Positions 54,881 through 64,000 of a DNA stretch of 64,000 nucleotides are shown piece by piece. The number at the start of each line of letters is the position of its first letter. The stretch's first letter is position 1. A model generated the notes under the pieces. That model made no database searches and was not told where the DNA came from. It saw only the letters and a list, made by a program, of their open reading frames with translations. Source of the stretch: Tetragonia tetragonoides (Eukaryota; Streptophyta; Magnoliopsida; Caryophyllales; Aizoaceae); assembly GCA_038025085.1 (NCBI GenBank), contig CM076140.1, positions 5,257,501 through 5,321,500 on the forward strand. The letters are read 5' to 3'. The translations under genes were made by a program, and so were the position numbers.

Positions 54881-56519
54881 GGTTTATTTCTGAACAATGT
54901 GAAGCCTTTGTTAGAATTGCAGTGAGTTCGTTGTATGGTTAGCTAGTAATCTGTTTTTCGGCCCTTGGTTCAATCTTATCAATTTTTGACGAATTAAACT
55001 GACATGTATACCCAATATCGAATGAAGATCAGTTTGTTTATACAATCAATGTGTTGTGACAGTGAATTCCTCTTCGGAAAAAAAGAAGAGAAACTGCATT
55101 TTATTTCTATGCTTGGTTTCGTTGATTTGATTTTCTGTCACAGTATATACGATCTACTCTTTGTTTGCAGGGGGTTTGTTCCGGTGCAGTATGACCATTT
55201 AATCTCCATCAGTGTGGAGAGAGAGAGATTCTTATTCATTTAGTGTGTTAGTGTGTGTCACTTTTAGGAAGTTTTTGTCATATTATTCTTAGACATTACG
55301 TCTGTTTAGCCTATGAAGGACTGTGTGGTGTACAAGGGCTATCTTGAAATATGGTTGATCTGGGTTATTGATAAATATTGACTGAGTGTTGGTTTCGGAG
55401 GTGAAAAACTAGTTTGGGTTGAATTTGCGAACCTTTTAGGGTCCATTGGAATGCAATTTGAGATGTGAAATGGAGTGCGGATGGGAGATGTGAGTTCAAG
55501 CAAGTTAATTTTCAGTTTTCCTACAGCATGGATATATAGTATCATATTCTTACTTCCTGAGGAACCAGATGAGTAGGATATATGGAGTCATGGGGAAAAG
55601 AACTCATTGAGTTGGTTGAACTTCCAGTGTCGAAGGTGCGTGTTCTGTTAGTGAACAAAACATGGTTAGACTTTATAGTGTAGTGTTATTTTGTATTGTG
55701 TGGGCCATACTAAGTAGGAAATTGCTGAATGAGTGAGGCCTAAGTTCCACAAAGCTGGCTTGATTGCTTGCTAATCAGGCTGGTTAACCACCAGCAATGC
55801 GGTAAGCCTTTTTTCTGGATAAATTTTTCAGTACAACCTTGAGCATCATTTGCTTTCAAACTTGAAACTTTCTCTTTATAGTTAAGGTTGTACTTAATTA
55901 TTGCCATTTTGCTACAGTTATTCCCTCTAACGTTCTGTTCACAACTTCACATGACACCAGAAAGACTCCTCATAGAACTTGTTGGGGCTTTGTTTGTAGA
56001 GCATTGGTATAGTGGTTATGCTGGTTCTTGTGCTTGGGTCAATTTACTGTTGGTTTTCAAGTTTATATTCTCACAATTAGTACTTGCTAGCATTGGAGTC
56101 AAATAGGGGATAAATAGCAAGCTGGTTCGCAACATTTGTCCTGCTAGGCTGACTATTTGGTGTAGATGTAGGTATTTGCATCTGATCCTGAAGCTATATA
56201 CTTCTATTCAGAATAGCTCCAGAATATCTGAGATAGTATAGATTTTATACTTGGACCTTTAATCATGCAGTCAATGAACAACTTTAAGAGTTGTGCTTGG
56301 TGAAATTGGTGGTTTTACGATGTGCTGCCCGTGCGGCCGTGCCCCATGGGCCATGGTGATGCTATGGCATCTGAATCTCTTTGAAGTCACTCGCTTTTCA
56401 GGGCAATGTTGGATATATGCTGTACTTACTAGTCATAAGTATTTATCATCTCACCCCATCAAGAATCAAGATGTTGCTCGAATGGTTTCATTCCTGCCTC
56501 CCTTTCGGGGGAGAAATTT

Positions 56520-56638
56520 TTGCATAGTCTAGGAGCACTGCTCCCTCTTCTCACAAAATAAGTGGAGCCCACTCTAAATTTAAATTGATAATTTTCCAAT
56601 TTTGTGAGAGGAGGGAGCAGTGCTCCTGGACTACACAA
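56520..56638. mobile_element. Short foldback element (hairpin MITE)
   Basis: Two arms of about 42 bases are inverted copies (left aggagcactgctccctcttc; right gaggagggagcagtgctcct) around a loop of about 38 AT-rich bases. The flanking sequence on each side shares cctttcgggg, giving a direct repeat outside the hairpin. Confidence 0.7.
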
Positions 56639-57583
56639 TAGTTCCTCCTTTCGGGGAGATCTCTCCATCCCGCCGGGGGCAGGGTGTTAATATAAGAAAG
56701 CAAAAGGAAAATAAGAATACGGTAAAGTAACATGGTACTCCAGAGAGAGAAAATAAAGGAAGCAAAACAGGCAATAGAGTTCAAACTTTCTAAGTGAAGA
56801 TCTTTATAAACATGGATATTGAAAAGCAGCGATATCTGAGGGATCAGTGAAAGTCAGGGATTCTTCCAAACGCAAACTGGGCAATGGCACGCTTAGAGTT
56901 TCAGGTTTGGTAACTGCCACCGTGCCACGAACTGGTGACAAAACCCATTCTAACCTGAACAATGCTGTGGTTACTTGATAACTATTGGTGCATGTATTAT
57001 CTTGAAACCCCCGAAAGCTAAGGGTTATTCTTCTTAATAAAATTATTAATCTAGTTTGGATTTTTATTGATTGGTCGTGCCGTGTCTAACTTGATATATA
57101 CCGAGCAGAAAAACTTATATTAGACGGCCTCATGCATGAGGCTTGACACCCCAAATGAGAAGTGATACCTCAAATGCGAACAAGATTAGTTGTAAACTAT
57201 AAACAAATATTGATACTCGTATTTCTAAAAGGACAAACTCAATGAACCTTATTTGTAATATTGTTGGTACCCAATTGAAGCTTGATAGCTCATTTTGCAT
57301 TAATAGTTGCCTCTTAAGAGTTGGTTTATACGAAATACCAAGTTAACACGAAATTCACTTGACTAAAGTTAATGTTCTTATTCTCACCAAAAAAAAAAAA
57401 GAAAAGTTAATGTTCTTATTATGGATTGAATCTATTAAACTCTAATTTGGCGGATTCAACAAAAAAAGTTCCAACTTGTTCCAATTTAATCAAAAATGTC
57501 AATCCATAATAATAACAATAATTTTATCCACACTTCTATGTGTGCACCTTCTATCCCTTGTTGTTTTTCTTAGGATTATGTTT

Positions 57584-57718
57584 TATTTTGGGTTTACAAT
57601 CAATAGTATCCACCGTTAACTATCTCCCCGCGTTTCATACCTAAGAAGAGATTTGAACCCTCAACTTTGATTAAAGATAAATGAGTTTCTACCACTCAAT
57701 CACATCTCATTGATTTTG
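57584..57718 (-). mobile_element. SINE, minus orientation
   Basis: On the minus strand it has an A-box-like tgattgagtggtagaa and a B-box-like gggttcaaatctc about 35 bases on. It is flanked by a perfect 14 bp direct repeat ttaggattatgttt (57570-57583 and 57719-57732). It is 135 bp long and ends in an A-rich stretch. Confidence 0.75.
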
Positions 57719-58007
57719 TTAGGATTATGTTTACGATGGGGATTGTGGAACGCGGGAAAGAGGTTGAAAAGCAAAGGACGAAATGGAAGTGGATGATAAA
57801 TAAAGGAGAGAGGGAGAGAGACGAAAAGGGATGAGATTATCCACGCGAAAGCCTTTAGTTTTTGTTGGCGTTACTGTTACAACATATATATGGTGTTGGT
57901 GGACAGTGCCAATTCCTCTGTATAGTCCCTACCTTAGTAGTAAAAGCAAAGTGTCATCATCTCCCAGTCTTGCAGCAGTCACAGAAACTGCAGTACCCAC
58001 AGAGAGC

Positions 58008-58009
<2 letters not shown>

Positions 58010-58038
<29 letters not shown>
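58010..58038 (+). repeat. (GA)n microsatellite in AHL 5' UTR
   Basis: A GA run followed by A-rich sequence and a donor-like site (accattg|gtaattt) near 58096. It lies in the likely first untranslated exon of the AHL gene; a 5' UTR intron up to about 59000 is likely. Confidence 0.7.
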
Positions 58039-58041
<3 letters not shown>

Positions 58042-59069
58042 AAAAAAAAAAACAAGATAAAAAGGGAAGGTCATCAATGGCTTCCTGTCACCATTGGTAA
58101 TTTCATTTCAAAGTTTGTGTGACCCTTTGAGACCCTTTTTCCTGAGGTTTCAAACCCAGAATTTGCTTCTAATGAACTAAAACTTTCCTCTTATCTTTCT
58201 CCTTGGACTAAAAACTATAAAGGTACTGTCTATTTGTTTCTAGAATGCCAAATCTCTTAAAATTTTACTTTACTTCCTTTTGTTCAGACCTATTTGGTGG
58301 GGTATTAATGTTCTATTGTTCTGTAGCAAATTTTGATGTTGGTCCTAGAGTTGTACTAATTGTTGGGTTAGAATCTTTTATTGTTTGTTTTTTTTTCACT
58401 AACCCTCCTCTCAAAAGGCACTTTTGGAAATTTTGTTTATGATTGTACATACTTCACTTCATAATTTATCTACTTTTCTGGGTTTCTATAGGTACATATC
58501 AGTTACCCACCTTGAGCAATGTAGTGTAGTTGTGTGATATGTTATTTCAAGTATTGTAGTGCTGCATGCCTATTTTGATTATTGTAATGTACTTAGTTCT
58601 TGGTGAAGCATTCCAGAACTTGATTTGGCTGTTCATAATCTATGTAATCTTCTTCCTGAATAATTGCATGTGTATTTTAGCTATTGCAGGGCAAAGTGCC
58701 ATATGACTCATAAATCTCTCTAATTTTCTCTCTGCAACTGTTGGATTTTGGTTAAATTGTGAAAAATCCACCAAATTCGAGTGATTAGAAGAAAACCCGG
58801 AATCACTTCTTAGTTCACTTTGTGGAAGTAAACTTACCCTAAGAAAAAAGAAAACAGGAAAGCAACAAAAGCTTCTGTTTGTATGAAGGGAAGTGTAACC
58901 TTCTTGAGGAGCTTCTTTTATAGTATCTAGAGCTTTCTTTCATAGTCTCAGAGGAAAAAGGAACTACATAGGTTTGGTTTTACTAATTGTGTAAGTTGAT
59001 TGGATTGGAGGGGATCCTTGACTGAGGTTGTACAAGTGGCTACTCAATTGGGTTCTGTGAACTAAATGC

Positions 59070-62000
59070 ATGGAGAGGAGGGAACCTATGTCAATGTCAG
59101 GATCAGCTTCTTTTTATATGCAGAGAGGAATGTCTGATCAATTACATGGACAGCAGCAAGATGTTCGTTCATTGTCGAATCTTGGCATGCCTTTCCAATC
59201 GAATATTGGTCAAAATTCTTCAGGACCAGCATTAGTGGAGAACACTTCAACTATTCTATGTGATGGTATTGGTGTGGGTGCAGCCTCAATGCAGCCATCT
59301 ACCACACCTGTGCGAAGGAAGAGAGGAAGACCTCGGAAATATGGACCTCATGGGAAAGTTGTATCACCCCTCTCCTCCGCTTCAGCCACTTCTAGGGGGC
59401 TGAACACCTCAACTGAGAAGCGTGGTAGAGGCCGCCCACCTGGTAGTGGCAGCAGGAAACAACAATTTGCTCCTTTTGGTAAGATTTTGACCTTTCTTAG
59501 GCAATGAGTTTGATTTAATTGTTGGTTTGCTACCACATATTGCACCAGAATGCTTGCAACCAGCCTAGTCGTATATGATGCATAGAAACTTGTAGATCGT
59601 AGAAGTAGCATAAGTTTCAGATGATGCTTGGGCAAGTTGTGAGTACTTAGTTCTTATTCATGGAGATAACCCATCCATGAATATGATGGTTTGGTCTACA
59701 TTACTTTCACTTTTCATTCCAACCCAAATTCTATGGTTCACTGTAGGAGATGAAGCATGATTAAGAATTAGAGATGCTAATATGGAGAAATGCAAAAGAG
59801 AATGTGACTAGTAATTGACAATGTAGACTGTAGAACAGAATAGCAAACTGGCATCTAGTTTCCGAAAAGATTCAACAAAACTGTGACTATATGTTCTTCT
59901 ATGACCATGTTCCAACCTGGTACTTAGTTTGACCATTTTGTTCAATCAGCTTTATACATAATACAAAATGACGAGAGTTCCTGCAGTTGATAAGAAGTTT
60001 TAGTGTTTCCTTTCCCATTTGGTATTGCCAAAAAGGCAACTATTATTGCAGGTCCTGAGGTATTTTGATGCAAAAGGTCTTTTGATCTGTTATTATATTT
60101 TTATCTTCTTATTCTTATGGTGTTGGCTTGTCCATAGACTTATGGTTATGTAGTGATAATATTGATATGTGGCTGCTGTTTTATTTTCTTTCTAGGTGAA
60201 TTAGTCCCTGGTTCAGCTGGTGTGGGTTTCACTCCTCATGTCATCACTGTTGCAACAGGGGAAGTATGCCATCAACTGCTTTATTCTAACTTCTTTAAAG
60301 TTATTAGATTTAGATAAGGCATTAATGTATCATCTTGAATCTTGTCGAGTCATCATTTGTTTCTGTTATAATAATTGTGATAGCGCGTTTACTGGAAATC
60401 ATACTAAATGCTGGTAATAACCTCTATGGATCCTGTTCGTTGGAGAGGTGGTTTAATGGCTCGATAAAAAAGTGAACCTTCTTGTAAGATTTGAGTCAAA
60501 AGTACATTACAAATGTGAACAAAGCAAATCGATATCATAACTTTCCCAGTATGAACCATTTTTGCGTGTACTTTGACTTTTTGATTTGATGATCTTAGAC
60601 CATCTTGTTCTAATAGGTTGGAAATTGCAAGTTCTTTGCATTGTAAACATTTCTTCAAATTTTCAGTATGCAGTTCACCTGACAGTTAATGATGTGAAAT
60701 TGGAGAAAACCATGAGCTCTTATGGCGTCATGTACCTCGTGCTAGTGTCATCTGACTCTCTCTTTCCAAAATGGACAGGATATTTGTGGAAAACTTTTGG
60801 CGTTTGCACAGCAAGGGCCTAGAGCCATATGTATCTTGTCAGCTAATGGCGCCGTTTCCGCAGCGACCCTACGCCAGCCGTCAACTTCTGGTGGCACCGT
60901 CACTTATGAGGTCTTGACTCTTGACCACAACAATCTGTTAAAACAGTTATGCTGTCTCCAGTCAGCTGCTAGCATTTTTCTTTCTTGTTTATTTTTGCTG
61001 TTGCGCTAATGGCACTTTAAGTCTTTCAGGCATAATCTCACATTCCTAAATTGTATTGTAATGTATCACCATATATCTGTAATTTTTTGTTTTAATCTCT
61101 ACACTGCACTGACTCACTTTGTCATAAATATCCGAGGCAAACTCTTCTCTTTGCCCTTACATGTCACCCCCCCCCCTCCCCCGGGGCTTCATTTCTTTCC
61201 CTTCCTATGAATCCGAAAGCCATATTGTATGACCAACTCATGCATTATCAGTCACTGAATTAGTATTATCTTTATACAAAAGAAGCTTTTTATATCTTGA
61301 TATGTCATAGCCCCTCTTTAATCCATCGCCTATTCAGATTGTGATTGTGCACATTTAAGCAGTAGAATTTTGTGATGATGTTTCATATTGGACTATCTTT
61401 TCAACCCTTTGCTTCTTTGTTGTTTGCTATTGTTGAGTACCGAAATTGGGTTTGTAGGGGCGCTTTGATATATTATGCATGTCAGGCTCCTTCTTGCTCA
61501 TCGGTGATGACAGTTTCCGGAACCGAAGTGGTGGTATCAGCATTTCGCTTGCCAGTCCTGATGGTCGTGTCATTGGTGGCGGAGTTGGTGGGATGCTTAT
61601 AGCAGCCAGCCCTGTTCAGGTGACTCTATGAACACCTTCCCTTGACAATCAAACATGAATAAATTGAGCATAAAGAGAACAAAAGTGAAAGAAGTGGTTC
61701 CTTATTATGCCTCTTTCCTCTTTATTTTTTCTTTTTCTTTTGCTTACTCATCCACTCGGGGAAAGAAGTGATTCCTTAATACTTATTTTTTTACCTGAAG
61801 AAGTGGTTCCTTTGATTTCAGTTTCATTCCATTACTAGCAAAGTAACAAGATTCTTGATTCATTGCTGAAGTTCATTTTATTAAAATTTTTCATTTTCCT
61901 TTCCTATGACTAGGTTCTTCATTAATTAGCACTTTGAATGATTTTTCTGTGAGGTTCTAGAAAATGATCTTGTTATGGTTGGCATTCTAGGTAATAGCTG

Positions 62001-62224
62001 GAAGCTTTATATGGACAACTTCCAAGACACAGCTAAAAGTGGGGAAAGGAACTGAAGGTGGTGGAGACTCGGATCATTTCTCAGCTGCTAGTACCTTAGC
62101 GGTTTCACCAAGTGGTGATCAGAGCCAGAACCCGTTCCGGACCTCCTCACTGGGTGGCTGGGCTAGGCCGCAGGCAGTCGACATGAGCAATCCCCATGTC
62201 GACATTGATCTGATGCGTGGGTAA
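59070..62224 (+). CDS. AHL: AT-hook motif nuclear-localised protein (AHL)
   Basis: Plant nuclear protein that binds AT-rich DNA and assembles into trimers through its PPC/DUF296 domain, acting in chromatin-linked gene control. Five exons, 59070-59478, 60196-60263, 60779-60910, 61458-61619 and 61991-62224, in phase, 334 residues. Two AT-hooks: RKRGRPRKYGP (about 83-93) and RGRGRPPGS (about 118-126). The PPC domain spans about 148-265, with FTPHVITVATGEDICGKLLA, RAICILSANGAVSAATLRQP, then GRFDILCMSGSFLLIGDD and IGGGVGGMLIAASPVQVIAG. Two hooks with a multi-exon gene fit the intron-bearing AHL clade. The C-terminal tail is Ser/Gly-rich and ends HVDIDLMRG. The exact AHL number is unresolved; Arabidopsis AHL11 or AHL9 are likely relatives. 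Confidence 0.94.
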
Positions 62225-62899
62225 AGTCTCTCTGTAAATATCACCTCCTGTTCAGCTCCTATATATACTAATGTCTAATCTAACTAGCTTTAGCTCAATC
62301 CAAAGAAAGGAATAGGGCTCATTTTGGGCATATTTTGCCAGCAATGGGAAACAATGTTTATTTTGTTCTCACTGAACATTCAAGATCTATATGGTGACAT
62401 TGTTATTTTCCTTTACTATGTATAAAGCACCCATGCTGAATTTGGGATATATTTGAACTTGGACTTGGACTTGGACTTGGATTTGGATTTGGACTTTAAT
62501 ATATTTATGCAGAACTCTGAGACCACCTTTTTGGGGAGTAAATTTGAGTAAGCTCCACTTATTTTAGAAGAGGTGGTAGCATTGGTCTCGGACCATGTAA
62601 TAATCTCTCCTGGAGGGCTCCACTTATTTTAGAAGAGGTGGTAGCATTGGTCTCGGACCATGTAATAATCTCTCCTGGAGGCTGGAAATGGATGTACGCT
62701 CCAGAATTGTAGTTGAGTTTGCGAGATGTGATCATTTAGACTATATATTTTGAGAATCAAAACACACTACCTCATGGAATATCTTATTAATTACCATCAA
62801 TAGACAAATCGTTCAAAATCATGAATCCTTTTATTTCCAATACAAGTCCTCAATATCATTTTTCCAATCCGACAAGCATTTGTATTCAACTAGTTTAGC
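62225..62899. other. AHL 3' UTR and convergent intergenic DNA
   Basis: A (ttggac)n-like run lies at about 62458-62493, followed by the 65 bp tandem duplication at 62552-62681. No gene. Confidence 0.55.
62552..62681. repeat. 65 bp tandem duplication in AHL 3' region
   Basis: The block gctccacttattttagaaga ... ctcctggagg occurs at 62552 and again at 62617, essentially identical. It is a recent event near the AHL 3' end. Confidence 0.92.
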
Positions 62900-63138
62900 T
62901 TATATAATGCATATACATTTGCCTTTTATGCAATGACCCTTAACTATGCAAAAGGATTTGCAATCAGCATTTGTTTTGCAAGCTGCATTTGCAGAGCTAG
63001 GCCTGCATTGACATATCCCATATTTCCCACATTTGCCTTTCATGGAGTATTGGCCTGATCCCCCACAAGAAGAACATTCAGTGTCGTCGCTGCAATATAC
63101 TAGAGCATTAGCCTTTGGCATCCCCATATATGAACAAC
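62900..63138 (-). CDS. Two-module cysteine-rich (defensin-like) peptide, mature exon
   Basis: A minus-strand exon beginning at an acceptor (tttacag|gt) and ending at a stop, about 79 residues with 13 cysteines. Two modules share a spacing of C-x5-C-x2-3-C-x5-11-C-x4-5-C-x-C: the first from YCSDDTEC to GKYGICQC, the second from ACKTNADC to IKGKCIC. Secreted plant defensin-like peptides are usually encoded as a signal-peptide exon plus a Cys-rich exon. No signal-peptide exon was found up to 64000, so it is beyond the window or lost. An in-frame ATG at 63148 lacks a signal peptide. A role in defence or pollen/ovule signalling is inferred from the class only. Confidence 0.6.
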
Positions 63139-63440
63139 CTGTAAACATACTGTAACGACGGTTAATGCGTGTTTAAATAAATATTAATTTTTTTCTTTTT
63201 TTTATATATTTTTTTTAATACATACTCTAATACAATTGGTAATATAAGAATTTTGTCTAGGCTTAAACAAAAAACACTCTCTTAGTGAACGAGCTTCTTC
63301 AAAAAAATTTAAATAAAATAAAGGAGTATTCAATTATTAGATGCAATACCTCTAAAAAAAATAGTAATCAATTACAATATGTTTATTTCGCTAAATACGT
63401 ACGCGTGATAAAATGAATTTTGGTCAAAATATATGATTTT

Positions 63441-63552
63441 TGCGTATTAATAGTAGTGAGCAACTCGCAGTTAGGAAGGATAAAGAGAGGATTTCATGCG
63501 TATTATTAGTAGTGAGCAACTCGCAGTTAGGAAGGATAAAGAGAGGATTTTA
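63441..63552. repeat. 56 bp tandem duplication
   Basis: tgcgtatta...tagtagtgagcaactcgcag through agagaggattt occurs at 63441 and 63497, nearly identical. Confidence 0.88.
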
Positions 63553-63604
63553 AGTTGTGGGGAATGTTGAAAAATTAAACCCACGTATTGTCGAAGTTAA
63601 CTAT

Positions 63605-63890
63605 GGGTCTGTTCTCCCCAATTTATTTTTGTTTATTTCTATTTATTTCAACAAACTTAAACAAAGTTTAGCAAACTTCAACAAAGTTAAGTAAAGTTAA
63701 ACAAAGTTCAACAAAGTTAAACAAACCAATACACAAACTAGTTATAAAAAACACTTGAATCAACAAGATTCAACAAAAATAAACAAAGTTCAACAAAGTT
63801 AAATAAAGTTAAATAAAGTTCAACAAAGTTTAACAAAAATAAATTTTCAATAATAAATATAAACGTTTTTCAGTTGGGGAGAACTGACCC
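63605..63890. mobile_element. TIR element with internal aacaaagtt minisatellite
   Basis: The ends are inverted: gggtctgttctcccca at the left and tggggagaactgaccc at the right. Between them about 20 degenerate copies of an 8-11 base unit (caacaaagtt / aaacaaagtt / aataaagtt) fill about 63650-63840. No clear flanking duplication was found. It is probably a miniature transposon whose interior expanded. Confidence 0.6.
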
Positions 63891-64000
63891 TACATCTCCA
63901 TCATGCTCAACAGTTCAAGTACAGCAATATGCATGCATATTGAGATAACCAATCAAGGCAAGAAAAAAAAAAACAGAAATAAAGATACACAACGGGGACT

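Larger units (their letters stand above)
54881..57989. other. Intergenic region with a SINE and a foldback
   Basis: No gene recognised; the open frames here are short and featureless. It contains the foldback at 56520-56638, the SINE at 57584-57718, and the AHL promoter toward the right end. Confidence 0.5.
63139..64000. other. Upstream or intron of the Cys-rich gene
   Basis: Very AT-rich. Holds a 56 bp tandem duplication (63441-63552) and an inverted-repeat-bounded minisatellite (63605-63890). No coding exon was found. Confidence 0.5.

Noticed and set aside
55004..55243. 79-residue open frame
   Set aside because: Lies in 3' flanking DNA with no domain or splice support.

Overview
The window is nuclear DNA from a flowering plant, most likely a eudicot. 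The evidence is many short exons joined by GT-AG introns, plant-only gene families (BSK, AHL, SKIP4-type F-box, bestrophin-like chloride channel, plant PYRD), an Au-type SINE ending in a TTG run, and many hAT- and Tourist-like miniature transposons. The species cannot be named from the sequence. I saw no bacterial, viral or organellar insert and no CRISPR.

Layout, left to right: (1) 69-7682 (+), the 3' 14 exons of a peroxisomal-type acyl-CoA thioesterase whose introns carry three SINE-like elements and one MITE. (2) 8.07-15.25 kb, two satellite-like arrays of a ~300-315 bp unit facing each other, one interrupted by a 554 bp hAT-like element. (3) 17071-18712 (+), F-box/kelch SKIP4-like. (4) 22228-20025 (-), acidic protein of unknown function, with a tRNA-Val(CAC) upstream. 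(5) 23620-26172 (+), plastid riboflavin deaminase PYRD, with an intron MITE and a 133 bp tandem duplication over a splice donor. (6) 29745-27487 (-), thylakoid bestrophin-like chloride channel (VCCN type). (7) 36063-31313 (-), a 78-residue conserved membrane protein split by a 4.5 kb intron that holds a third array of the same repeat. (8) 37152-40496 (+), conserved plant protein of unknown function. (9) about 41969-43545 (+), small hydrophobic protein with two possible last exons. (10) 50144-44092 (-), brassinosteroid-signalling pseudokinase BSK. (11) 52966-54162, a hAT-like element nested inside another. (12) 54370-54880 (+), an 81-residue lysine-rich protein. (13) 59070-62224 (+), AT-hook/PPC protein AHL. 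(14) 63138-62900 (-), the mature-peptide exon of a two-module cysteine-rich defensin-like protein.

The genes are independent housekeeping, signalling and regulatory loci, not a cluster. AHL, VCCN and SKIP4 lie close together in Arabidopsis as I remember it, so part of the order may be ancestral.

The most unusual items are the ~310 bp repeat family in three arrays of opposite orientation, one of them inside an intron; the aspartate-to-asparagine change at the expected catalytic site of the thioesterase; the nested hAT elements; and the PYRD exon/donor duplication. CDS entries span first to last coding base; exon coordinates are in the evidence. All exon joins were made by hand from splice consensus, reading phase and family similarity.
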